Numbered from the stretch's first letter, positions 6,928 to 13,370 are shown. The stretch: DNA of 15,181 bases from SAR202 cluster bacterium Io17-Chloro-G6 (GCA_002816585.1 MUCT01000023.1:1-15181); one strand, 5' to 3'. The notes: generated from the letters alone by a model not told the origin. A program made the numbers and translations.

Positions 6928-7458
6928 ATGGCTCAAGTAGCGGGAGGTGGCGCTGGGAGCAACCTCTGCTCTCAATGCAGTGAGCCATTAGAGCCTGGCG
7001 CCAATTTCTGTGGTCACTGCGGCGCTGCTATCAGCTCCCAAGAAAGAACTAGTTCGATTGATCAAGGCGCTGTGGCCACAGGCGCCCAAAGGCCAACTAG
7101 CCCAAGTTTTACAGGCGCCGCTAAGTCCACCGACCACATCACGTACCGGAACATGGTGATGCAGGTCGTATTAGTGATCGTGACCCTTGGCATCTATACC
7201 CTCTACTGGTTCTACGTAACTTTGGATGAGCTTCACAAGGCCAACGGAAAAACTGAGGGCAGCGGAATGTGGACGTTTTTATCGCTAGTCCCTATTGCGC
7301 AGTATTTCGCCTATTGGCACCAGGCCAATGAATACACAGAATTCGTTAACGAAAAATATCCCGCCATCCGTATTTTCATACTTTGGATTATGTTTAGCCC
7401 TGCTGTTTGGTTCCTGGTTCAGTCGGACCTTAACCAAGTCGCCAACCGGGATGGGTAA
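6928..7458 (+). CDS. Zinc-ribbon membrane protein with DUF4234 domain
   Basis: The 176-residue protein has an N-terminal zinc ribbon (C14-x2-C17 ... C28-x2-C31 in CSQC/CGHC) and a low-complexity Ser/Thr/Gly/Ala linker (35-68). A DUF4234-like membrane domain has three probable helices (about 76-97 with IVTLGIYTLYWFY, 113-130 and 147-164) and the family's C-terminal QSDLNQVAN. The function of DUF4234 proteins is unknown; the architecture suggests a small integral membrane protein with a cytosolic metal-binding head. ATG 6928 has a strong AGGAGG ribosome binding site. It is divergent from mnmA (259-nt spacer) and 73 nt ahead of the LLM oxidoreductase gene, so co-transcription with that gene is possible. 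Confidence 0.85.
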   Translation: MAQVAGGGAGSNLCSQCSEPLEPGANFCGHCGAAISSQERTSSIDQGAVATGAQRPTSPSFTGAAKSTDHITYRNMVMQVVLVIVTLGIYTLYWFYVTLDELHKANGKTEGSGMWTFLSLVPIAQYFAYWHQANEYTEFVNEKYPAIRIFILWIMFSPAVWFLVQSDLNQVANRDG

Positions 7459-7531
7459 CGCCGAGTCAGACTGCAAAACTGCCACCAATTTCAAGGTTAA
7501 ATTAATTAGGCCACCTGATAGGAGAATTAAT

Positions 7532-8479
7532 ATGCCCGTCACATTCGGTTGCTCTTTGCCCAGCCGCGGACCCATGTCCAGCCCTGAATCTCTGCGGTCT
7601 TTGGCCCAAAGGTCTGAGGACTTGGGGTTTGACTCGATTTGGGTCAGCGATCACATCATCTTGCCCCGGCAAGTAGAGTCTTTCTACCCCTATGCCGCAG
7701 ACGGGGTGCCTACCTTCAAGCCGGACGAGTCCTACTACGAGCCCTTGGCGGCATTGAACTTCCTGGCCGGATGCACCCAGCGAGTTCGTCTGGGCACCCA
7801 CGTTTTGATCCTTCCATACAGAAATCCCGTGCTGACGGCAAAAATTCTGGCCACCTTGGACGTGCTCTCGGGAGGACGGGTTATTTTGGGGGCCGGGGTG
7901 GGTTGGATGGAAGAGGAGTTTATAGCACTGGGCTTGGACACCTTCCACGAGCGGGGCGCTGTGACCGACGAGTATTTACAACTTTACAAAGAACTGTGGA
8001 CCAAGGACGAGCCGGTGTTTAACGGCAAGTATTATCAGATTTCAGGCAGCGGGTTCCAACCTAAACCGGCACAAAAGCCCCATCCGCCCATTTGGATCGG
8101 CGGCCACACCGGACCGGCCATTCGCCGTGCCGCAAAATATGGCGACGGTTGGATGCCCATCGGTCTGCGGCCACCGGCTATATTGGAACCGGAGGAACTG
8201 GCCGAGAAAATCGCCCGGCTGCGCACATTGACCGTGGAAGCTGGCCGCCCCGAAGACTCCGTGGACGTCACTTTCAGCACCGACGTAATTTTCGATAAAT
8301 CGGCAGGCCCCTCCCGCCGCATGGTCAGCGGAAGGCCGGAGCAAATCGCCGCCGATCTGCGTCAGTATCAGGACCTGGGGGTGAAGAACTTCATCCTTAC
8401 CTTCCCGGCCCAAGAGGCAGCGGAACTGCAAGATTCCATGGAGCAATTCTCCAGAGAAGTGATGCCGCTGATACCTTAA
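7532..8479 (+). CDS. LLM class F420-dependent oxidoreductase (luciferase-like)
   Basis: The 315-residue TIM-barrel flavin/F420 enzyme belongs to the bacterial-luciferase-like superfamily. Characteristic segments are GFDSIWVSDHI (32-42), RVRLGTHVLILPYRNPV (84-100), SGGRVILGAGVGWMEEEFIALG (113-134) and HPPIWIGGHTGPAIRRAAKYGDGWMP (184-209). The GAGVGWMEEEF block and overall length fit the Rv2161c-like F420-dependent subgroup (TIGR03619), though FMN use cannot be excluded. Family reactions include hydride transfer to or from alcohols, imines and enones, and monooxygenation. ATG 7532 was chosen over the frame extending to 7295: it has AGGAG 7 nt upstream, and the longer frame overlaps the DUF4234 gene. 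Expansion of LLM enzymes is a known trait of SAR202 Chloroflexota and actinobacteria. Confidence 0.92.
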   Translation: MPVTFGCSLPSRGPMSSPESLRSLAQRSEDLGFDSIWVSDHIILPRQVESFYPYAADGVPTFKPDESYYEPLAALNFLAGCTQRVRLGTHVLILPYRNPVLTAKILATLDVLSGGRVILGAGVGWMEEEFIALGLDTFHERGAVTDEYLQLYKELWTKDEPVFNGKYYQISGSGFQPKPAQKPHPPIWIGGHTGPAIRRAAKYGDGWMPIGLRPPAILEPEELAEKIARLRTLTVEAGRPEDSVDVTFSTDVIFDKSAGPSRRMVSGRPEQIAADLRQYQDLGVKNFILTFPAQEAAELQDSMEQFSREVMPLIP

Positions 8480-8504
8480 ACTAGGCTCACTTGTAGAAAA
8501 AATT

Positions 8505-8590
8505 GCCACGGAGACACAGAGGTCACAGAGCGAAATAGATATTAGTAGAAACCAACAACACTTTTCTCTGTGTCTCTGTGCCTCTGTGGC
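8505..8590. repeat. Inverted repeat with CACAGAG-type arms
   Basis: The left arm at 8505-8530 (GCCACGGAGACACAGAGGTC then ACAGAG) and the right arm at 8566-8590 (CTCTGTGTCTCTGTGCCTCT then GTGGC) are approximate inverted copies around a 35-nt AT-rich loop. It lies in the 151-nt spacer between the LLM and ICL/PEPM genes and could fold into a long hairpin. It is similar in design to 14909-14981. It is likely a dispersed repeat, with a possible secondary role as a transcription barrier. Confidence 0.7.
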
Positions 8591-8630
8591 TAATAACCTT
8601 CAATAATGACGTTCAGGAAAGGAGGGTCAA

Positions 8631-9518
8631 ATGACAGTCAGATCGGAACTTAAAGCGAAGCTAGACTCGGGTCAGACCATCGTTGCGCCGGGCGCTTACG
8701 ACCCCATCTCGGCCCGGTTGGTACAGTCATTGGGCTTTGACACCATCTATACCGGTGGCTACATGAGCGGAGCCCACCTGGCTGTTACGGAGCCTTTGAT
8801 GACCATGACCGAGCAGGTGGACGTGGCGTCTCGAGTGGTCAAGGCCGTGCCGCTGCCGGTCATTTGCGATGCCGACGCTGGCTACGGCGAGCCGGTCCAC
8901 GCCATGCACTGCGTCCGCACCTTCGAGGCAGCTGGCGTGGCTGGCATCCACATCGAGGACCAGTTTTTCCCCAAGCGTGCTTCCTACCACGCCGGTCTGG
9001 AGCACGTCATCCCCATGGAGGAGTTCATCGAGAAAATGAAGTACGCCCTACAGGCCCGTTCCGACCCGGACTTCATCATCATCGGAAGGACCGACGCTTC
9101 TACCGCCGTGGAAGGTGACATGGACGAAGCCATCCGCCGGGGCAACGCTCTGCGCGAGTTGGGCATTGACGTGGTTATGCCCCGGGGAGTGCGGGATCGG
9201 GAAGACCTGGACACCTTCCGAAAAGGGGTGCCCGACGTGCCTTTGCTGGTGATAGCCGGGGCCGACGATATCTCGGTGCAAGAATATGCCGACTTGGGCT
9301 ACCAAGTGATTATCTACGCCACTTCGCCCATCATTGCGGCCGTGAACGGCTACCGGCAGATTTACCAGAGCCTGAAGGACACCGGCCATATCGGGATAAA
9401 CGCCGACCAAGTGCGGACGATGCGAGCCGAGGTTGAAGCTCTGATTAGCCTGCCCGAGTACCAGCAAGTGGAAGCCCAGACTACGGAGCGGGAATTCCAG
9501 GACAAGGCCCACCATTAA
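8631..9518 (+). CDS. Isocitrate lyase/PEP mutase family enzyme without the catalytic Cys
   Basis: The 295-residue TIM-barrel protein belongs to the ICL/PEPM superfamily, whose members cleave or form C-C or P-C bonds next to carboxylates using Mg. Seen are the Mg-binding DADAGYGEP (D80, D82), HIEDQFFPK (E109, D110, K115) and IIGRTDA (151-156). The active-site loop reads KRASYHAG: the position that is Cys in isocitrate and methylisocitrate lyases (K-[KR]-C-G-H) is Ala117. This points away from a lyase using Cys as general acid and towards another branch, such as oxaloacetate decarboxylase-like, hydrolase or phosphonate-type. The substrate is unknown. ATG 8631 has an excellent AGGAGGG site. A paralogue with the Cys lies on the other strand at 10734-11588. 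Confidence 0.88.
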   Translation: MTVRSELKAKLDSGQTIVAPGAYDPISARLVQSLGFDTIYTGGYMSGAHLAVTEPLMTMTEQVDVASRVVKAVPLPVICDADAGYGEPVHAMHCVRTFEAAGVAGIHIEDQFFPKRASYHAGLEHVIPMEEFIEKMKYALQARSDPDFIIIGRTDASTAVEGDMDEAIRRGNALRELGIDVVMPRGVRDREDLDTFRKGVPDVPLLVIAGADDISVQEYADLGYQVIIYATSPIIAAVNGYRQIYQSLKDTGHIGINADQVRTMRAEVEALISLPEYQQVEAQTTEREFQDKAHH

Positions 9519-9550
9519 GAGTTAGTTCAGCTATTCCCCGCACTCTCCAT

Positions 9551-9710
9551 CCGTTCGTCCTGGGGTTGTCGAAGGGCCACCAACACTTAGGATACTTAGG
9601 TCGAAGTAAAGGACCAAGGGGACCGGGGGCAGACGATTGCGCTGGGCTCGCAAACCGACCAAAAGTTGAGCTTCAACTTGGGGATGGTTCGACAAGCTCA
9701 CCACGAACGG
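9551..9710. mobile_element. MITE-like paired repeat element E4, about 90% identical to 4077-4234
   Basis: The left arm at 9551-9575 is slightly decayed (CCTGGGGTTGTCGAAGG in place of CCTGAGCTTGTCGAAGG). The right arm at 9686-9710 is identical to the E2 right arm. The interior matches E2 along its whole length, with the hairpin GTTGA-GCT-TCAAC at 9665-9677 retaining its stem, here extended to 7 bp. It sits in the convergent spacer between the ICL/PEPM gene and the broken cupin gene. Confidence 0.8.
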
Positions 9711-9764
9711 TTTTGGTGACCTTGATTCCAAGACGTTGATTCCAATGGGCACTTGCGGGGATTG

Positions 9765-10235
9765 CTACCCAGAAGCTGGCGGCACTATTGTGAAATTATA
9801 TTTCTCGGCGAGGCCCTGCATGTCATCGGCAGGCGGGTAACCGTGCTCCTCCACCAGCGTGGCTAAGTCCTCGAAGTAGTGCTCGAAACCGGCAGGTGAA
9901 GTAATCAGCAGAAACTTGGAAGGAGTCGGCAGCGGGTTGGCGAAGGTATGGACCGTGCCCCGTGGGATTAGAATGAAAGACCGGGCCGGCGCCCGTACCG
10001 TCTCTTCGGCCACCTGTAGGTCAAAAGCCCCCTCGACGACGTAAAACCCCTCTTCCATTTCAGGGTGGATGTGGGGCGGCGGGCCACTGAATTCCGGACC
10101 AGCCTCGTATTCGATCAACTAGTAGCGGCCGCCCGTGTCCTCGGTCACGGCCTTGAACCCCATCTTGCTGCCCAAAGTCTCGATGGTCCGGCCTTCTCCC
10201 GGTAGCAGAATAATCTTTTCGCCGCCGGTTGCCAT
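9765..10235 (-). pseudogene. Cupin-domain protein interrupted by an in-frame TAG
   Basis: From ATG 10235 (AGGAGG ribosome binding site upstream) the frame reads 38 cupin-like residues ending GGRY. It then meets TAG at 10119-10121 and continues without any frame change as LIEYEAGPEF to the stop at 9765. The downstream part holds the complete cupin metal site: H55, H57 and E62 in GPPPHIHPEMEEGFYVVEG, and H96 in PRGTVHTFAN (TAG counted as residue 39). The family normally has Ser or similar at this position (GGRYSLIEY-like), so TCG to TAG is the simplest history. A TTG directly after the TAG could restart translation of a 117-residue fragment, but no ribosome binding site precedes it. It is the last gene of the ICL/PEPM-GYD-cupin cluster. 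Sequencing error is the main alternative. Confidence 0.8.
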
Positions 10236-10291
10236 GAATTGCCTCCTAATGAACTGGGATCAGTGGGCTGGAATTGGCGCAAATGGTTGTC

Positions 10292-10320
10292 CCGGACCTA
10301 CGAATGATTCGCAGGTCCGG
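10292..10320. promoter_or_regulatory. Near-perfect dyad between the GYD and cupin genes
   Basis: CCGGACCT (10292-10299) pairs with AGGTCCGG (10313-10320). Inside, CGAAT (10301-10305) pairs with ATTCG (10307-10311), with a single mismatch between the two stems. It lies 57 nt upstream of the cupin start and 33 nt after the GYD stop. No T-tract follows on the minus strand, so an operator, processing hairpin or short repeat is more likely than an intrinsic terminator. Confidence 0.5.
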
Positions 10321-10352
10321 TAAATCTCCCATCATTATGGACCGAATAACCA

Positions 10353-10679
10353 CTAACTCCCCGGCGGACGGTAATTTATGCCCGCTGCTTTGCGGGCCGC
10401 CTCAACTCCTTCGCTAATTGGCATCAACACGGTGGTCCTAATATTGGTCACCCCCCCGCTGGCGCCCACGGCCATCGACAACGCCGCCATGGTAACGTTG
10501 TCCGGCAGTTCGATGATGGCGATTACGTCGGAGTCGCCAAAGGCATAATACAGAGTTTCCATTCGTCCCCCGTTGCTCTCCACCAGCGAACGTATCGCAC
10601 CGCTACGGTCCTCGGGGCTGCTGACCAATCCGCTAACTCCCTGGGCGGTATAAGAAGCTTGTAATAGATAATGGGGCAT
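10353..10679 (-). CDS. GYD domain protein
   Basis: This small 108-residue ferredoxin-like alpha/beta protein belongs to the GYD family. Recognisable features are the N-terminal YLLQASYTAQG, R25 in the EDRSGAIRSLVE helix, GGR (37-39), YYAFGDSDVIAIIELPD (44-60, corresponding to the family's GxyD segment), and TTVLMP near the C terminus. The biochemical function of GYD proteins is not known. They often sit in catabolic clusters and may act as small-molecule binding or isomerase-like subunits; that is inference. ATG 10679 follows AAGGAGG by 6 nt. It lies 54 nt downstream of the ICL/PEPM gene and 117 nt upstream of the cupin gene on the same strand, a probable operon. Confidence 0.88.
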   Translation of the reverse strand: MPHYLLQASYTAQGVSGLVSSPEDRSGAIRSLVESNGGRMETLYYAFGDSDVIAIIELPDNVTMAALSMAVGASGGVTNIRTTVLMPISEGVEAARKAAGINYRPPGS

Positions 10680-10733
10680 GATGTTCCTCCTTCAAATTTG
10701 GACTGAGACTCTAGACGACCCGGGAATATAATT

Positions 10734-11588
10734 CTAGGGCACCGGAACCTCGGTCACGCCGTACCTGCGCTCCAATTCGTAAATCTCGTCCAGACCCATC
10801 AGTCCCGCCACGTCCCACCGAGTGCCGTAGCGTTCAGAGTCTACCTTGCCGGTGCTCTTAAGTTCTTCGAACGACGCCCGGACCTGCTTGTAGACCAACC
10901 AAATAGTGCTACCGCAGATCATTAGCTTATAGCCCAAGGCGGCGACGTCTTGAGTGGACATCAAGTCGCCGTTATACATGCGGGGCAGGTCTTTCAGGTC
11001 GGTGGCGTAGTTGTTAATGTCATCCACCGATTTGATCCCGTCTACAAACACCAAGTCGGCCCCAGCGTTAACATAGGCTTTGCACCGACGGACGGTGTCC
11101 TCCCAGCCGGTGACAGCGTAAGCGTCGCAGCGGGAAATGATGACAAAGTCCGGGTCGGCGCGAGCGTCCAAAGCGGCCCGAATCTTCTGGACCGCCTCGT
11201 CTTGTGGGATGACCTGCTTGCCCTCGAAGAAGCCACACTTCTTCGGGAACACCTGATCTTCGATATGGATTCCCGCCACGCCGGCCATCTCGTACTCCCT
11301 CACGGTGCGTTGAACGTTCAGCGGGTTGCCGTAGCCAGTGTCGGCGTCGCAGATCACCGGAATATCTACTGCGTTCGCGATGTATTTTGCATTGGCCACC
11401 ATCTCGGTCATGGTCAGCAGCCCCACGTCCGGAAACCCCCGCTCGGCAGCAGTGCCGCAGCCGGTCATGTATACAGCATCGAAGCCCACCGACTGGGCGA
11501 TCTTGGCATGCATGGCGTTGAGGACGAAGGGGGCGGTAACCATTTGTCCCGAGTTCAGCATTTGGCGAAGTTTGGCGGTTGATTTCAT
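10734..11588 (-). CDS. Isocitrate lyase/PEP mutase family enzyme (Cys-containing; methylisocitrate-lyase-like)
   Basis: This is a 284-residue TIM-barrel ICL/PEPM enzyme. Mg-binding DADTGYGNP (D81, D83), HIEDQVFPKKCGFFEGK (E110, K116, K117, Cys118, G119) and VIISRCDA (about 149-156) are present. The active-site loop KKCGF keeps the general-acid Cys of the lyases, unlike the paralogue at 8631. Likely reactions are cleavage of a 2-hydroxy or methyl-substituted di- or tricarboxylate (methylisocitrate, dimethylmalate-like). It is shorter than true isocitrate lyases, so glyoxylate-cycle AceA is unlikely. ATG 11588 has AAGGAG 5 nt upstream. It leads a probable operon with the GYD and cupin genes; a 25-nt dyad lies in its leader. 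Confidence 0.9.
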   Translation of the reverse strand: MKSTAKLRQMLNSGQMVTAPFVLNAMHAKIAQSVGFDAVYMTGCGTAAERGFPDVGLLTMTEMVANAKYIANAVDIPVICDADTGYGNPLNVQRTVREYEMAGVAGIHIEDQVFPKKCGFFEGKQVIPQDEAVQKIRAALDARADPDFVIISRCDAYAVTGWEDTVRRCKAYVNAGADLVFVDGIKSVDDINNYATDLKDLPRMYNGDLMSTQDVAALGYKLMICGSTIWLVYKQVRASFEELKSTGKVDSERYGTRWDVAGLMGLDEIYELERRYGVTEVPVP

Positions 11589-11609
11589 GATTACTCCTTA
11601 ATAGCTTTC

Positions 11610-11634
11610 AGCGGTAAGCTGGTGGCTGACCGCT
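11610..11634. promoter_or_regulatory. Dyad in the leader of the ICL/PEPM-GYD-cupin cluster
   Basis: AGCGGT-A-AGC (11610-11619) and GCT-G-ACCGCT (11625-11634) form a symmetric 10-position dyad with one mismatch around TGGTG. It lies 22 nt upstream of the start codon and directly before the ribosome binding site on the minus strand. It is a candidate regulator site or leader hairpin, from position and symmetry only. Confidence 0.4.
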
Positions 11635-11733
11635 TTCTCTCGTTGGCCCTGGTTGAGGATGGGTGAATGATAGCCCAACGGCAACGGGGACGCTAGTTTC
11701 ATTAATCAAAGCGGAGATGATGGTGGCGAATCG

Positions 11734-11755
11734 ACCCCCTCTCTAACTCTCCTCC
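11734..11755 (-). repeat. Second copy of the GAGAGTTAGAGAGGGGGT repeat
   Basis: On the minus strand this reads GGAGGAGAGTTAGAGAGGGG then GT. It matches 20 of 22 bases of 2070-2091 on the plus strand. It lies just after the 3' end of the 2H-like gene. The hairpin partner arm seen at 2054-2060 is absent here. Confidence 0.5.
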
Positions 11756-11775
11756 TTCGGTTATGCCAAGCCGCC

Positions 11776-12405
11776 TTACAGCGGATAGCTGGCTAGTAAT
11801 TCCCACCTTAGGTCGGCTGCCCAACTTCCTTCGCTCCAATCGTCGTTGGCGGCGTCGGACTCAAAGCGCAGCAACAGCAACCGCCAGGCCTGGGTGGAGG
11901 ACGGTATTTGCAAATCGGTGGCCACCGCCCTGGCGAACTCCACGGCGTCGGCGAAGACCCGCTCGGGCAAATGGGCGTATTGCAACAATGGCAGGTGGGG
12001 CTGGAACTCCATGACGGTGTTCGCGTCGGCGGCGTTAACGCCATCTGTCTCGGCCACCAGGTCGACCACCGAAGTGTGGAGGCGGTTCAGAGCCGCCGCA
12101 ACTGCCGGGGAAGCAAAGTCCAGGAAAACATGTCCCGGGGGGTCCGGCCGTGTGGCCACACCGTTGTGGGATAGCTCGAATTGGGGTGCGGCTTGTTTGC
12201 TGCGAGAAGCTAAGTCCTCCAAGCTGGCCTCCATCGATGACACAGCCGAATCCGTACACCGAAGGAAACCTGCGATGGGCAGGTAGACCATGTTCATTTC
12301 GGCAGCCCAACTGGCGTATTGTCCGCAGATGAGCTGGCGGGCCCGGTACGCCCTGGATGTGAAGCCCGGCTCCAAGGCCAAGCCAATGCTGTATCTGGTG
12401 GACAC
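11776..12405 (-). CDS. 2H phosphoesterase (LigT/2'-5' RNA ligase)-like protein, degenerate
   Basis: The 209-residue protein resembles the 2H phosphoesterase fold. The N-terminal strand YSIGLALEP (5-13) is followed by a strand where the first HxT/S motif should be (MVYLPIAGF, 39-47). The second motif is PHLPLLQ (136-142, with H137) and the C-terminal strand is AWRLLLLRFES. Only the second histidine is evident; the first motif has lost its His, so classical two-histidine catalysis is doubtful. Assignment is by fold pattern and is tentative. The start is GTG 12405, 7 nt after the HAD stop codon; AGGAG inside the end of the HAD gene lies about 12 nt upstream, so translation is probably coupled. 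The substrate is unknown. Confidence 0.5.
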   Translation of the reverse strand: MSTRYSIGLALEPGFTSRAYRARQLICGQYASWAAEMNMVYLPIAGFLRCTDSAVSSMEASLEDLASRSKQAAPQFELSHNGVATRPDPPGHVFLDFASPAVAAALNRLHTSVVDLVAETDGVNAADANTVMEFQPHLPLLQYAHLPERVFADAVEFARAVATDLQIPSSTQAWRLLLLRFESDAANDDWSEGSWAADLRWELLASYPL

Positions 12406-12412
12406 CTTTAAG

Positions 12413-13114
12413 CTAGACTCCTAAAATCTCGGCCAACTCGGTCAGGGTGGTGATTTCCAGGTCCGCCTGAGGAAAACCGCCTCCGTACGGGATATTGTCC
12501 CGGTTTAGGTAAGCGCCCATGAACCCAAATGCCTTGGCGCCCCGGATGTCCCAGGTGTGGGCAGCCACGTGCAGGATCTGGCTGGGCTGCAGGTTCAATT
12601 GCTCGGTCGCAGTCCGGTACACCACCGAATGGGGCTTGTATGCGCCGGCCTGTTCCGCCGAGATAACTTTGTGGACCGGGATGGAGAGCCCGCTAATGGC
12701 CCGATCAAGAGAATCTAGGTCGCCATTGGACAGAACTGAAACCGTGAATTTCTCTCGCAAGGCCGACACCCCTTCCTGAACGTCTGGAAACAGGCTAACT
12801 TGTGCATCGGTGGTGAGCAATCGCTCGATATCTTCGGGTTTATGGTCAACATGGAGGCTGGAAAACACCTGGCTCAGACATTCCCGCCGGACCTTCTCGA
12901 ACAAGGTCCGGCCCCTGCCCAACATCGTGTCCACCATGCTCTCCCGAAGATATACCGCCTCCCAAATCTGAATGACTTCGGCGGCGTGCCGGGAAGATCC
13001 CTTGGATTTAAGGAAACGGCCGAACCCTTGGGCGAAGCCGGTTTCCAAGTCCAGCAAAGTCCCGTACATGTCTAAGGTTATGGCGCGTATATCGCCAAGG
13101 GCGGCTGAAGTCAT
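12413..13114 (-). CDS. HAD hydrolase, haloacid dehalogenase type II-like
   Basis: The 233-residue HAD protein's motifs fit the type II (L-2-haloacid dehalogenase) branch. They are ITLDMYGTLLD (nucleophile D15, T19), VLSNGD (S129, N130), AYKPHSVVY (K160, Y166) and HVAAHTWDIRGAKAFGFMGAYLNR (D189). In characterised L-2-haloacid dehalogenases this last motif reads SSNxxD. Here the first Ser and the Asn are replaced by A184 and H186, so 2-haloacid activity is possible but a phosphatase-like or other role cannot be ruled out. R58 in YLRESM may correspond to the halide-binding Arg. ATG 13114 is used, although no strong ribosome binding site is evident (GGAG lies 9 nt upstream). It is the first gene of a two-gene unit with the 2H-like gene. 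Confidence 0.82.
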   Translation of the reverse strand: MTSAALGDIRAITLDMYGTLLDLETGFAQGFGRFLKSKGSSRHAAEVIQIWEAVYLRESMVDTMLGRGRTLFEKVRRECLSQVFSSLHVDHKPEDIERLLTTDAQVSLFPDVQEGVSALREKFTVSVLSNGDLDSLDRAISGLSIPVHKVISAEQAGAYKPHSVVYRTATEQLNLQPSQILHVAAHTWDIRGAKAFGFMGAYLNRDNIPYGGGFPQADLEITTLTELAEILGV

Positions 13115-13155
13115 TTGTATCGCTCCGGGGGGTTAGCTTATAATCGAGGCGTTAG

Positions 13156-13184
13156 ATTTTACCGCTACCTAAAATCAACAACAA
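13156..13184 (-). promoter_or_regulatory. Possible sigma70-type promoter for the HAD gene
   Basis: On the minus strand, TTGTTG (13184-13179) and TAAAAT (13161-13156) are separated by 17 nt, 41 nt before the HAD start codon. The -10 box matches five of six consensus bases and the -35 box only three. It lies immediately downstream of repeat element E5. Confidence 0.35.
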
Positions 13185-13197
13185 TATCTTGGGCATT

Positions 13198-13266
13198 CCG
13201 TTCACCCTGAGCTTGTCGAAGGGTCGCTATGTGGGAGGGATGGTTCGACAAGCTCACCACGAGCGG
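13198..13266. repeat. Short paired inverted-repeat element E5 (TTCGACAAGCTCA family)
   Basis: The left arm at 13198-13222 (CCGTTCACCCTGAGCTTGTC then GAAGG) and the right arm at 13242-13266 (GGTTCGACAAGCTCACCACG then AGCGG) are separated by only 19 nt. It is the same family as 506-662, 4077-4291 and 9551-9710, with the interior largely deleted. It sits upstream of the HAD promoter, between two co-directional genes. Confidence 0.8.
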
Positions 13267-13317
13267 GCTTGGCGCGGACATGGCAAAAGGGATCATTGAA
13301 GCACATTCCTAAGATGT

Positions 13318-13368
13318 GGAGATCGCACCAACGGATACAACCTTGCTGCGTAGCGGGTCCCGATCTCC
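13318..13368. other. Dyad just after the DUF2007 gene
   Basis: GGAGATCG (13318-13325) and CGATCTCC (13361-13368) are perfect complements with 35 nt between them. It begins two bases after the DUF2007 stop on the minus strand. There is no T-run; it may be a 3'-end hairpin or a small structured element. Low certainty. Confidence 0.35.
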
Positions 13369-13370
13369 AT

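Noticed and set aside
10116..10130. ACTAGTAGCGGCCGC, a match to a cloning-vector suffix with SpeI and NotI sites
   Set aside because: The bases on both sides encode continuous cupin sequence in one frame (GGRY before and LIEYEAG after the TAG), so this is native coding sequence that happens to resemble a vector linker after one base change, not contamination. Raw reads would settle it.
10950..11582. 210-residue open frame on the plus strand
   Set aside because: Antisense to the ICL/PEPM gene, whose motifs are unmistakable.
506..13266. CRISPR array made of the TTCGACAAGCTCA repeats
   Set aside because: Copies are in inverted pairs kilobases apart with unrelated spacing and no cas genes; this is not an array.
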